Positions 53,997-62,769 of a stretch of 64,000 bases of DNA are shown one piece after another. The stretch covers positions 310,001 through 374,000 of the forward strand of contig NZ_SIRE01000005.1 in the NCBI RefSeq assembly GCF_004307995.1, read 5' to 3'. The DNA comes from Paenibacillus thalictri (lineage in GTDB: Bacteria > Bacillota > Bacilli > Paenibacillales > NBRC-103111). Numbering within the stretch: position 1 is the stretch's first letter; each line of letters begins with the position of its first letter. Below the pieces are notes generated by a model, which saw only the letters and a list, made by a program, of their open reading frames with translations, did no database searches and was not told where the DNA came from. The position numbers and the translations under genes are program-made.

Positions 53997-55052
53997 TTAT
54001 GAAGTCCAATCGAGCAGCAGCAGCTCGGAGCTGAAGCCCGGGCCAAGCGCTCCCGCCAAGCCGTAACCCGATGTTCCGGCGGATTCCATCGCTTCTTTTA
54101 GCACAAACAGCACGGTGGCCGAAGACATATTGCCGTACCGCCGCAGCACGCTGCGCGCGTAGCCCAGCTTATCGGGGCTGAGTCCAAGCGCTTCCTCGTA
54201 TGCCTTCAGCACTTTCATACCACCGGGATGCAGCACATAAGTGTCGAGCTGAGCGAGGGATAAATGGCGTTCCTGCAACAAGCTCTCCACATTGCTTTTC
54301 ATCTCCTGGTGAATAAGCGTGGGGATGTCCCGCGAGAAAATGACCTTAAGTCCGTCGTTGGTCACATCCCAGCCCATGACATCCAGCGTATCCGGCCAAA
54401 TGGTGCTTTGTGTGGCGGCAATTTTCGGCCCCCGCGCCCGTTCCCATTCATCTCCGCATACAAGCGCTGCCGCGGCGCCGTCGGCGAACAACGAAGTGGC
54501 CACCAGGTTGCTTTTGGATTTGTCATCGGCGATAAACGTCAACCCGCACAGCTCCACGCTGACGACAAGGCAGCAGGAGCGGGGGAAGGCGGTCACATAT
54601 TCATAAGCTCTCGACAATCCGGCGGCCCCTCCGGCACATCCCAGTCCCCACACGGGGGTACGTTTGATATTTCTTCGAAAAGGAAGCCGATTGGTCAAAT
54701 AAGCGTCAATGCTGGGCGTAACGGTGCCGGTCGTAGATACAAACACCAGTTGGTCTATGGTGGAGGCATCGGTTTCCGCTTCGTGCAAACAACGCACAAT
54801 CGCCTGTTCGGCCAAGTCTACGGCATGCCGGGCGTATAGAAGATGTTTTTCCTCGACCGAGTGTTTGCTTTGAAACCAATCTATCGGCACGCAAGAATAC
54901 CGCTCCTCGATCCCGCTGTTGTCAAATATGGTCAGTAATCTGTCCAAATGCTCAAATGAGCCTGAGAACAAGCGTTCCACTGTCGAACGCGCATCCGCTT
55001 TGCTTAACCGGAAAGGCGGGAGGGCGGTGCCTACCGAAACGACGTGTGCCAT
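53997..55052 (-). CDS. bpsA: Type III polyketide synthase (BpsA-like)
   Basis: 351-aa chalcone-synthase-fold enzyme. Catalytic triad Cys139 (GLGCAGGAAGLSRAYEY), His275 (TYVLHPGGMKVLKAYEEALG) and Asn308 (RRYGNMSSATVLFVL). In Bacillus, BpsA condenses a long-chain acyl-CoA starter with malonyl-CoA units to make alkylpyrones. The gene begins with four in-frame start codons (GTG then three ATG); ATG 55052 has GAGGTG placed 6 nt upstream. First gene of the operon with bpsB and the methylmalonyl-CoA mutase genes, which raises the possibility of methylmalonyl-CoA as an extender. Confidence 0.92.
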   Translation of the reverse strand: MAHVVSVGTALPPFRLSKADARSTVERLFSGSFEHLDRLLTIFDNSGIEERYSCVPIDWFQSKHSVEEKHLLYARHAVDLAEQAIVRCLHEAETDASTIDQLVFVSTTGTVTPSIDAYLTNRLPFRRNIKRTPVWGLGCAGGAAGLSRAYEYVTAFPRSCCLVVSVELCGLTFIADDKSKSNLVATSLFADGAAAALVCGDEWERARGPKIAATQSTIWPDTLDVMGWDVTNDGLKVIFSRDIPTLIHQEMKSNVESLLQERHLSLAQLDTYVLHPGGMKVLKAYEEALGLSPDKLGYARSVLRRYGNMSSATVLFVLKEAMESAGTSGYGLAGALGPGFSSELLLLDWTS

Positions 55053-55224
55053 CATCATCACCTCAAATAGAAATTATACATAGCGTAACCACTAATTGGA
55101 AAAATATGCATGTGCGATTGAACGACGAACGATGCCTTGCGCAGCCCATTATAAGCATGCCGCTATGCTTTATGGTAAAATCAAACATAAATCTTATTTT
55201 GCATTGGAAAAGAGGGATATGTGG

Positions 55225-56595
55225 ATGTCGGACCAGTTGGAGCATTATTTCACGTCGAACCGTCAAGCTCATTTGGAGGAATTAAGCCAGTTTCTGCGCA
55301 TTCCGAGCATTAGCGTAGGAACCGAGCATAAAGAGCATATTCGCAAAGCAGCCGCATGGCTTGCGGATTCGCTGAAATCCGGCGGCATGGAGCATGCGCA
55401 GCTGCTTGAAACGGGCGGCAATCCCGTTGTTTACGCCGATTGGCTGCACGCTCCGGGTAAGCCGACGCTGCTTATCTACGGGCATTACGATGTCCAGCCT
55501 TCGGACCCGGATGACCGCTGGGATTCGCCGCCGTTCGAACCGACGATCCGCGACGGCAAGTTGTATGCGCGCGGCGCAACGGACGATAAGGGCCAGCTGT
55601 TCATCCATATGAAGGCCGTTGCCGCCCTGCTGGCTACAGAAGGCAAACTCCCCGTCAACATCAAATGGTGCATCGAAGGGGAAGAGGAGATCGCCAGCAA
55701 ACATCTTTTTGCCTTATTGGAAAAAGAAGCGGAAAAACTGCAGGCGGATGCCGTTGTTATCTCCGACGGCCCGATGCAGGAGCGGGGCGTCCCGTCCATT
55801 CTTTACGGACTTCGCGGGTTGTGCGGATTCCAGCTGGATGTAACGGGACCACGGCACGATCTTCACTCCGGGTTATACGGAGGAGGCGTGCAGAACCCGA
55901 TTTTTGCGCTGAGCGAGCTGCTCGCTTCGATGAAAAACAATGAGGGAACCATCACCATCGACGGATTTTATGAGGGAGTTGAGCCGCTGAGCGAAGCTGA
56001 CCGCGAGCGTTTTACCACTCTGAAACATGACGATGCGAAGGTACAGCGGGATCTCGCTGTAAACGCCTTGTTTGGCGAAGCCGGCTACAGCTTCCTTGAA
56101 AGAACGACCGCTAGGCCGACGTTGGAGATTCATACGATAACGGGAGGATTTCAAGGGGAAGGCATTAAGCCGATCGTCCCGTCGTCCGCTTCCGCCAAAT
56201 TATCGTGCCGTTTGGTCGATCAGCAGGACCCGGACCGCATTTTTGAATTGATTGAGCGCCATATTGAACTGCACAAACCGGCGGGCGTCGAAGTCAAGCT
56301 AACGCTGCTTGTCAAAGGCAAGCCGTTTCGCGTTTCCACCGACAATCCGTATATTCAAGCGGCAGCGCGTGCCTATGAAGCGGGCTTTGGCGCTTCACCC
56401 GTTTTCGTCCGGGCGGGCGGTTCGATTCCGATCGTCGATTCGTTCAGTAGATTGCTTGAAGCCCCGGTTGTGCTGATGAATTTTGGCTTGCCTGATGAGA
56501 ACTTGCATGCGCCTAACGAGCATTTCCATCTTGAAAACTTTGACTTGGGCCTCCGCACGGTGTGCCATTTCGTTCGGCTGGTGGGGGCCCCCTAA
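55225..56595 (+). CDS. M20-family dipeptidase (cytosolic nonspecific dipeptidase-like)
   Basis: 456-aa dinuclear zinc peptidase. Metal-ligand segments: LLIYGHYDVQPSDP (His and Asp), RGATDDKGQLFIHMKA (bridging Asp), CIEGEEEIASKH (catalytic Glu pair), DGPM, and the late NEHFHLENF (His). LHSGLYGGGVQNP belongs to the lid/dimer domain near residue 210. Start ATG 55225 has AGAGGG 8 nt upstream; the frame can be read from 55096 without support. Cleaves di- and short peptides in the cytosol. Its stop codon lies just before the tandem-repeat block. Confidence 0.93.
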   Translation: MSDQLEHYFTSNRQAHLEELSQFLRIPSISVGTEHKEHIRKAAAWLADSLKSGGMEHAQLLETGGNPVVYADWLHAPGKPTLLIYGHYDVQPSDPDDRWDSPPFEPTIRDGKLYARGATDDKGQLFIHMKAVAALLATEGKLPVNIKWCIEGEEEIASKHLFALLEKEAEKLQADAVVISDGPMQERGVPSILYGLRGLCGFQLDVTGPRHDLHSGLYGGGVQNPIFALSELLASMKNNEGTITIDGFYEGVEPLSEADRERFTTLKHDDAKVQRDLAVNALFGEAGYSFLERTTARPTLEIHTITGGFQGEGIKPIVPSSASAKLSCRLVDQQDPDRIFELIERHIELHKPAGVEVKLTLLVKGKPFRVSTDNPYIQAAARAYEAGFGASPVFVRAGGSIPIVDSFSRLLEAPVVLMNFGLPDENLHAPNEHFHLENFDLGLRTVCHFVRLVGAP

Positions 56596-56643
56596 ATCCC
56601 CCAAGGGGGGACTCCATGCGCTGCGCCCTGGACCCGCCTTACG
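56588..56643. other. Spacer between dipeptidase and the tandem array
   Basis: A C-rich/G-rich palindrome (CCCCC-AA-GGGGG, about 56598-56610) immediately follows the dipeptidase stop and may act as a weak terminator. TACGGTGGAGT at 56640-56650 begins the repeat block and recurs in inverted orientation at its far end. Confidence 0.4.
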
Positions 56644-57602
56644 GTGGAGTTTCTACGTGCCGCATCCGCCGCGCTTTCGTTCGCCGTACCATCGCTGTCG
56701 CTCGGCATAGGCGAACAGCGCTCACATCGGCGCGAAGAAGCGTGGAGTTTCTACGTGCTGCATCCGCCGCGCTTTCGTTCGCCGCACCGTCACTATCGCT
56801 CGGTGTAGGCGAACAGCGCTCACTGTGGCGCGAAGAAGCGTGGAGTTTCTACGTGCCGCACCCGCCGCGCACACGTTCGCCGTACCATCGCTGTCGCTCG
56901 GTATGGGCGAACAGCGCTCACATCGGCGCGAAGAAGCGTGGAGTTTCTACGTGCCGCATCCGCCGCGCATAAGTTCGCCGCACCATCGCTAACGCTCGGT
57001 GTAGGCGAACAGCGCTCACATCGGCGCGAAGAAGCGTGGAGTTTCTACGTGCCGCAACCGCCGCGCAAACGTTCGCCGCACCATCGCTGTCGCTCGGTAT
57101 AGGCGAACAGCGCTCACTGTGGCGCGAAGAAGCGTGGAGTTTCTACGTGCCGCACCCGCCGCGCATAAGTTCGCCGTACCGTCACTATCGCTCGGTATAG
57201 GCGAACAGCGCTCACATCGGCGCGAAGATGCGCGGAGTTTGTCCGTGCCGCATCCGTCGCGCATAAGTTCGCCGCACCATCGCTCTCGCTCGGTGTAGGC
57301 GAACAGCGCTCACATCGGCGTGAAGAAGCGTGGAGTTTGTACGTGCCGCATCCGCCGCGCATAAGTTCGCCGTACCATCGCTGTCGCTCGGTGTAGGCGA
57401 ACAGCGCTCACAGCGGCGCGAAGATGGTGGAGTTTCTACGTGCCGCATCCACCGCGCAATTGTTCGCCGCACCCTCGCTAACGCTCGGTATAGGCGAACA
57501 GCGCTCACAGCGACGCAAAGAAGCGTGGAGCTGCTACGTGCCGCACCCACCGCGCCTTCGTTCGCCGTACCATCGCTGTCGCTCGGTGTAGGCGAACAGC
57601 AC
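56644..57602. repeat. 98-bp tandem repeat array (nine units plus a partial tenth)
   Basis: Units begin GTGGAGTTTCTACGTGCCGC at 56644, 56742, 56840, 56938, 57036, 57134, 57232, 57330 (97 bp), 57427 and 57525 (partial). Each contains GTTCGCC-N-(C/T)ACC ... GGT(G/A)-NN-GGCGAAC, an 11-bp hairpin with a variable loop, then GCGCTCA-NNNN-GGCGCGAAG, which can form a second small stem. Variation is concentrated in three short windows (about unit positions 32-36, 50-56 and 81-87), two of them in the predicted loops. Because 98 is not a multiple of 3, no frame is kept across units, and the open frames on either strand are judged accidental. Confidence 0.85.
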
Positions 57603-57635
57603 TCCACCTTGACTAATCTCTCACTTTTTAAATAC

Positions 57636-57677
57636 AAAGAAGCAGAGCCCGATCATTTTGGGCTCTGCTTCTTTAAC
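57636..57677. terminator. Strong hairpin, probable bidirectional terminator
   Basis: Perfect 15-bp stem AAAGAAGCAGAGCCC / GGGCTCTGCTTCTTT (57636-57650 with 57660-57674), followed by AAC rather than a long T-run on the plus strand; A-run and T-run are part of the stem. Confidence 0.65.
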
Positions 57678-57696
57678 TGTCTTTTACTACTATGCA

Positions 57697-57850
57697 GGTG
57701 GAGTGTATCCCGAAGGAGTTTACGTCCGCTTTTTGAAACCTGTGAAAATTCCATAAAACCAATTCCTATTTCACAGGTTTCATTGAGCGGCCGAAGGGAT
57801 ACACTCCACCGTACCCCCACCGATCTTCCGAAGGGATACACTCCACCGTA
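57697..57850. repeat. Composite palindromic element near the LtaS gene
   Basis: GGTGGAGTGTATCCC (57697-57711) is inverted-repeated as GGGATACACTCCACC at 57796-57810 and again at 57833-57847 (with CCGAA before both, giving a direct repeat of about 23 bp). Between the outer arms lies a second perfect pair GAAACCTGTGAAA (57735-57747) / TTTCACAGGTTTC (57769-57781). It looks like a small repeat or transposon-like palindrome. Confidence 0.75.
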
Positions 57851-57851
57851 C

Positions 57852-59822
57852 TTACTCTTTTTCGTCCGCGTTCAGCGTTGATTCGGGATCTTTCTGCGCA
57901 AATTCGGCATTGTAGTTGGGCAGCGCGGCTTTGGTTAAATAATCGTGGTCGATGTAGCCGGCCAAATATTGCTTGCCGAACAACTGATCGTATTGCACTT
58001 GCCTGTAGTCGTTGACCAGACTTTCGGCTTCCGCAGGGACCGAGGTGTGCAGGTTTTGGTCCTTGTCGACGACCAAACCGCCAAGCAAACCGGGAACGGA
58101 TTTAAATACTTCGGAACTAAGCGCGAATTGCGCCGGTTTTTCCATATTTAATCGGTCAAGAATATAAGCACCTAAGAAAGAATCGCTGATCGTTGGCACT
58201 TGTTCTTGCGGCATATCGAAATTGGACCACACCACAAGCGGCACACTGTGCATTTTTTTCGTTTCCTCCAGCGACCATTCGCTTGTGTTGCTTGACGAGA
58301 TGAAGCCGCCCTCCTTATATACCTGATAGTCATTGCCAAGCATAGGAAGGTGATCTCCATAAAATACGATGATCGTCGGTTGGTCGGAATTCGAGTAATG
58401 ATCGATCAATGTTTTTAAGCTTTGATCGGCATCGTGAGCGCCTTGCGTATAAGTTTCCAAAATGTTTTTGGCTTGTTCGCTCAAATTGCCTTCGGCTTTA
58501 ATCGGGTTGGTGCCGTATCTCATGTCGTCGTACGGACCATGATTTTGCATCGTGACCGCGTAAATAAACGACGGCCGTTCCGAATCGTCGACTTGTTTAA
58601 TAATACTTTTCGCAACTTCCTGGTCGGAAATAAAATCGCCCTTGTATTCCGGATTGTCAAAATGATCTTTGCTCATGAAACCTTCAAAGCCCATCTGTTT
58701 ATACACTTGTTCCCGGTTCCAGAACCAGCCTTCATAGGAATGGATCGCCATGCTTTTATAACCTTTGTCCTCAAAGTAACTGGCAAGGGTAGGGACAGGT
58801 TTGCTGATATATTGCTGGTAAGGAACGGAGCCGTTTGGCAAAAAGCTCATCGAATCGCCGGTCAGCACTTCAAATTCAACGTTGCTGGTTCCTCCGCCAA
58901 ATTGCGGGGAAAGCAGGTAACCCGAAGTCGATTCCTTTTGCAATTGATGGATCGTTGGCACGGGATCTTCGCTGAATGTGACTCCCGGCAGCAAAGTCGG
59001 ATCCCAGAATGCTTCGTTCATAATAAAAATGACGTTTGGCGATTGGCCGTCGGATGAAGCCGGCAGCGAGGCCAATTTGGCTTGCGGGGTGGCCAGGTTT
59101 TGCGCTACCTGGGCGATGGCCGCCTCGTTATAGCCTTCCGGTTTGGCGACAATGCTATTCTTGACATTCATGGTAAAAGCGAGCGCCAAGCCGTTGTCCC
59201 CGTAATTTTGCTCCTGGTTCCACACAATTTCGCTGACGCCGGCACGATCTAGAATTTTGCCGATTTCCGCCGTTTTCATCGAAAACGAATATAAAGCCAC
59301 AAGCGACAGTACGGCGAAGCCGGCACGGTACATCAGCGGCATGGAAAGCCGCGGCAGCAGCAAGGTTACCGCCAGCACAGCAACCACAGCGACACCCACC
59401 ATAACGATTATGCGCAGCTGCGCCGAGCCTGTTACGAGGGAGGCGATGTCCATACTTTCTTTGTGCTGCATGATGTCCCATGGAAAAAACGGCTGGCCGA
59501 CAAGCGACGACTTGAAATAATTAATAAGCGACATTAAACCTACTACAATCGTCGACAGGCTGACCGAAATAAACAAAGAACCAAGCAAGCTGTACAATAA
59601 GAGCAGTAAAAACAATACAAGCAGCGCATTAAGAGAAGCTATAGGCAGGTTGCCGCTAATCCATCCGAGCGTCCCCGTTATGGAGCCGCGCTGAACAAAC
59701 TCCATGCCAAACATCAGCAGGAAAGGAGCAGCGATTAATACAAGCAGAATAAATGCATATTTTATGAGTGGATTGCGCTCTAGTGATGCCGTTCGTTTTC
59801 TAATCCTTTTTATCGGATTCAT
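57852..59822 (-). CDS. LtaS-family lipoteichoic acid synthase
   Basis: 656-aa polytopic membrane protein with five N-terminal helices (about 20-200) and an extracellular sulfatase-like phosphoglycerol transferase domain (about 255-600). Catalytic metal and nucleophile: NEAFWDP, and the Thr in GGGTSNVEFEVLTG (equivalent of T300 in LtaS), then MQNHGPYDD and YGDHLPMLGND. Polymerises glycerol phosphate from phosphatidylglycerol for LTA primer or chain. Bacillus has several paralogues (LtaS, YfnI, YqgS, YvgJ); I cannot say which. It faces the tandem repeat block at its 3' end. Confidence 0.92.
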   Translation of the reverse strand: MNPIKRIRKRTASLERNPLIKYAFILLVLIAAPFLLMFGMEFVQRGSITGTLGWISGNLPIASLNALLVLFLLLLLYSLLGSLFISVSLSTIVVGLMSLINYFKSSLVGQPFFPWDIMQHKESMDIASLVTGSAQLRIIVMVGVAVVAVLAVTLLLPRLSMPLMYRAGFAVLSLVALYSFSMKTAEIGKILDRAGVSEIVWNQEQNYGDNGLALAFTMNVKNSIVAKPEGYNEAAIAQVAQNLATPQAKLASLPASSDGQSPNVIFIMNEAFWDPTLLPGVTFSEDPVPTIHQLQKESTSGYLLSPQFGGGTSNVEFEVLTGDSMSFLPNGSVPYQQYISKPVPTLASYFEDKGYKSMAIHSYEGWFWNREQVYKQMGFEGFMSKDHFDNPEYKGDFISDQEVAKSIIKQVDDSERPSFIYAVTMQNHGPYDDMRYGTNPIKAEGNLSEQAKNILETYTQGAHDADQSLKTLIDHYSNSDQPTIIVFYGDHLPMLGNDYQVYKEGGFISSSNTSEWSLEETKKMHSVPLVVWSNFDMPQEQVPTISDSFLGAYILDRLNMEKPAQFALSSEVFKSVPGLLGGLVVDKDQNLHTSVPAEAESLVNDYRQVQYDQLFGKQYLAGYIDHDYLTKAALPNYNAEFAQKDPESTLNADEKE

Positions 59823-59935
59823 TTAATTTCCTCCTAACACTTTTAAGTAATGTAAACTCATTGTAAAGGTTGAATCTTAAATTAAGATGAAGTAAACGGT
59901 TGAATGACAAATGTTGTACGGGCATATTGTTTAAA

Positions 59936-61294
59936 ATGGAGGAGGAAGCTTACACTGTAAATGAGTCGAAATCCATTTTTAGGACAGGATGTGTGGGAAT
60001 TTTGAAAAAAGCACTGTGGGTATGGGCCGGGATTCTGATCGTATATATCGCTGCCGTTTCCGCGTATTTTCATTACCAGCCAGCAGGTTATGTCCCCGAA
60101 TCGCTCCGCGGCGGACCCGCAGATCCGGCAACTTTTATGACCGCTGACAAGATCGAGAGCATTCATAAGCTGAGCACAGTGAAATATATTTCTTATTTCA
60201 TATCTACGCCGCTCGAGTGGACGATCATGGCGCTGCTGCTTGTGTTTGGCGTATCGGCGTGGTTCCGCAATAAGGCGGAGGCGGTTTTTTCCGCATCGTT
60301 TCTGCGGCTTGGACTTTTTTTATTGATGTTCCAGCTTACGTTTCAACTGCTTGAGCTGCCGCTTGATATTTTTTTGCACCGGCTGAATATGGACTACGGT
60401 TTATCCAACCAGTCCTTCGGCTCATGGATGGGGGACTTGGCCAAAAGTTTTGGGGTTAACTTCATCGTATCGCTGGTCATTTACGGTTTGCTGATGTGGG
60501 TGATGAAAAAAAGCCCGCGGCGCTGGTGGCTGTGGGGCTGGCTTGCTTCGATTCCGCTTGCTTTGTTTTTTTCGCTAGTTCAGCCGATTGTGCTGGATCC
60601 CGTTTTTAACGATTTCAAACCGCTCCAGGATCAGCAGCTGAAGCAGGATATTTTAAAGCTGGCCGGGGAGGCCGGCATACCGGCCGATCAAGTGTATCAG
60701 GTCGATAAGTCCAAGCAGACCAATACGATTAACGCGTACGTAAACGGAATCGGTCCGTCGACACGGATTGTGCTGTGGGATACCACGCTGCAAAAGCTCA
60801 AGAAAGACGAAATTTTGTTTATTATGGCACATGAGATGGGACATTATGTCAGACATCATGTGTTGTGGGGAACGTTGTACGGGATTGCGGAAAGTTTCGC
60901 AGGCTTCTGGTTTGTGTATTTGTTATGGGAGGCGGTTCGTTCGCGGTGGGGAGCGGCGATGGGGCTGCGCGGCAGGTTAGATATTGCAGGTTTGCCGGTA
61001 TTGCTGCTGATCGTGAATGTGCTGACCTTTGCCGCGGCGCCGCTGGATAACGCCGTTTCGCGCAATCATGAGCACAGCGCCGACCAATACGCGATTTCGC
61101 TGATGCAGGATTCGGGAGCGGGTGTACGGGCATTTCAACAATTGGCGGCCAATAGCTTGTCGGATGTGAATCCGCCGAAGCTGGTGCAGTTTTTTCTGGG
61201 GACTCATCCGACGCTGGCCGAAAGAATCGATTATTTTCAGCATTACCCGATAACGGGGGACAGCCACCAATACGAACAACGTACGTTAAGCTAA
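59936..61294 (+). CDS. M48-family zinc metalloprotease, Ste24/CAAX-protease-like
   Basis: Membrane-embedded protease of about 430-450 aa with several helices before and after the catalytic motif HEMGHYVRHH (about residue 300), and the distal zinc ligand in NHEHSADQYAI. Bacterial homologues take part in membrane-protein quality control. The start is uncertain: ATG 59936 (chosen), TTG 59900, or TTG 60002 (right before the first helix); the last overlaps a 14-codon leader frame. The first 20-30 residues in the longer forms are hydrophilic and probably not part of the protein. Divergent from the LtaS gene, sharing the upstream AT-rich region. Confidence 0.85.
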   Translation: MEEEAYTVNESKSIFRTGCVGILKKALWVWAGILIVYIAAVSAYFHYQPAGYVPESLRGGPADPATFMTADKIESIHKLSTVKYISYFISTPLEWTIMALLLVFGVSAWFRNKAEAVFSASFLRLGLFLLMFQLTFQLLELPLDIFLHRLNMDYGLSNQSFGSWMGDLAKSFGVNFIVSLVIYGLLMWVMKKSPRRWWLWGWLASIPLALFFSLVQPIVLDPVFNDFKPLQDQQLKQDILKLAGEAGIPADQVYQVDKSKQTNTINAYVNGIGPSTRIVLWDTTLQKLKKDEILFIMAHEMGHYVRHHVLWGTLYGIAESFAGFWFVYLLWEAVRSRWGAAMGLRGRLDIAGLPVLLLIVNVLTFAAAPLDNAVSRNHEHSADQYAISLMQDSGAGVRAFQQLAANSLSDVNPPKLVQFFLGTHPTLAERIDYFQHYPITGDSHQYEQRTLS

Positions 61295-61308
61295 AATGTA
61301 GTTCAAAC

Positions 61309-61350
61309 AAGCCGAAATTTCCTTTCGTTTAGGAAATCCGGCTTTTTTTT
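61309..61350 (+). terminator. Rho-independent terminator of the M48 protease gene
   Basis: AAGCCGAAATTTCC ... GGAAATCCGGCTTTTTTT hairpin, 15 nt after the stop. Confidence 0.85.
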
Positions 61351-61416
61351 GTGCTTATTTTCGCCCCAAACCTCTGACGTTCAAAACGACTTGTAAAAAA
61401 AGGCGCTTAAAACCGG

Positions 61417-61481
61417 TTGACTCACGACGAAAACGAAGATATATTGAATAAGTAATTTAGTAAATTAGTAATTTAGTAAAT
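61417..61481 (+). promoter_or_regulatory. Promoter and tandem operator before the MFS-AAA unit
   Basis: TTGACT (61417-61422) and TATATT (61440-61445) with 17-nt spacing. Immediately downstream lies a perfect 15-bp direct repeat AGTAATTTAGTAAAT (61451-61465 and 61467-61481), each half containing the palindrome ATTTAGTAAAT. This looks like a tandem operator for an unknown repressor; an MFS start at 61480 would lie inside it. Confidence 0.65.
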
Positions 61482-61554
61482 GGCGGACGATGAAAAGATT
61501 AAGAAACGTCGGCGCACATTATTAAAAACGATGAAGGGATTTGGGGTATTCAAC

Positions 61555-62769
61555 ATGTTTAAAAATCGTTATGTTCGAACTATTGTTTGTTCCCGAGTGC
61601 TGTTGCAGCTGGGAATTTGGATCCGCAATTATGCCGTGTTGCTTTATGTCACCGATTTAACGAATAACGATCCGGTTTATGTATCGCTGATTTCGGTTGC
61701 GGAATTCGCTCCGATCTTTCTCTTCGCTCTGATTGGCGGGACATTTGCCGACCGATGGCGGCCGAAACGTACGATGGTATGGAGCGATCTGCTCTCCGGC
61801 TTATCCGTTGGGGTTGTGCTGCTTGCCGTCATGAATGGCGGATGGACCGCGCTGCTCATCGGTTCTTTTGTTTCCGCCAGCCTGTCTCAATTTTCTCAGC
61901 CTTCGGCTATGAAGTTGTACAAACAACACGTGCCGGGCGAACAGTTGCAAGGAGTGATGGCATTATCCCAAACGGTGATTGCCGTTTTTACGGTGTTGGG
62001 TCCGGTCACAGGCACGTTTATTTTCTTACAATTTGGCATTAATGTGTCCCTTGTCCTGACGGCAATTCTGTTCCTGGGGTCTTCGCTTGTGTTATCTTCG
62101 CTTCCCCGTGACGCGGAGGAGGCAAGTTCGAGTGGCGAGGGGAGCTTCATGAAGGAGCTGACGGCCGGACTGAGGTATATCGGGTCCAATCGATCCTTAA
62201 GAACGCTTTGCTTGACGTTTGCGGCAATTGGCTTGGCATCAGGACTAACTCAGCCGCTTCAGATTTTTCTTGTGATGGAAAAACTGGGTCAAAGCAAATC
62301 ATTTCTGCAATGGTTGGTGATGACGAATGGGGCAGCCATGTTGGTTGGCGGAGCTGTCATCATGGGGATCGCCAAAAAGGTGCAGCCCCAGTTGCTGCTC
62401 ATGGCAGGCCTGATTGTTACGGCAATTTGTACCGCAGCAATGGGAGCGTCAGAAATGGTATGGCTAACGATCGTTTTATTAGTCATCAGCGGTTTGTTTT
62501 TCCCAAGTATTCAAAGCGGAATCCAGACGCTGCTTGTGCGGAATACGGAAGGGGCCTTTATCGGGCGGGTAATGGGAGCGATCATGCCTGTTTTTATGGG
62601 GATGATGGTCATTGGCATGTTCATATCCGGTTATCTAAAAAATACGTTTTCTTTGCTAACGGTTTATCTGCTCAGCGGCGGGTTGATTCTGGTTGGAGCG
62701 CTTCTGCTGCTGCCTCTCATGACGAAGAAAAAAACAAAGTCTACGAATAAGGAGGATCCATCGCCATGA
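61555..62769 (+). CDS. MFS transporter (DHA3/macrolide-efflux-like)
   Basis: 404-aa major facilitator from ATG 61555 (MFKNRYVRTIVCSRVLLQLG). TTGGGGT lies about 8 nt upstream and the first helix follows directly, in line with MFS_3/MefA-like proteins; the longer frame from 61480 has no ribosome site and overlaps the operator. Motif A is GGTFADRWRPKR. Twelve helices are predicted. The C-terminal tail is basic (MTKKKTKSTNKED). The last codons overlap the start of the AAA+ ATPase by ATGA, so the two are translated together. Substrate unknown. Confidence 0.85.
   Translation: MFKNRYVRTIVCSRVLLQLGIWIRNYAVLLYVTDLTNNDPVYVSLISVAEFAPIFLFALIGGTFADRWRPKRTMVWSDLLSGLSVGVVLLAVMNGGWTALLIGSFVSASLSQFSQPSAMKLYKQHVPGEQLQGVMALSQTVIAVFTVLGPVTGTFIFLQFGINVSLVLTAILFLGSSLVLSSLPRDAEEASSSGEGSFMKELTAGLRYIGSNRSLRTLCLTFAAIGLASGLTQPLQIFLVMEKLGQSKSFLQWLVMTNGAAMLVGGAVIMGIAKKVQPQLLLMAGLIVTAICTAAMGASEMVWLTIVLLVISGLFFPSIQSGIQTLLVRNTEGAFIGRVMGAIMPVFMGMMVIGMFISGYLKNTFSLLTVYLLSGGLILVGALLLLPLMTKKKTKSTNKEDPSP

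Noticed and set aside
56644..57602. Resemblance of the array to a CRISPR
   Set aside because: Units are 98 bp, nearly identical over their whole length and have no unique spacers; no cas gene is present.
56644..57602. Apparent compensatory changes (C-G versus T-A) in the hairpin stem of the units
   Set aside because: Only six of ten units show a Watson-Crick match at that pair, two are wobble and two mismatch, close to chance; it is not offered as evidence of covariation.
56562..57637. Several open frames on both strands inside the tandem repeat block
   Set aside because: The 98-bp unit shifts the frame in every copy, no start region is supported, and composition is repetitive Arg/Ala/Ser; judged non-coding.
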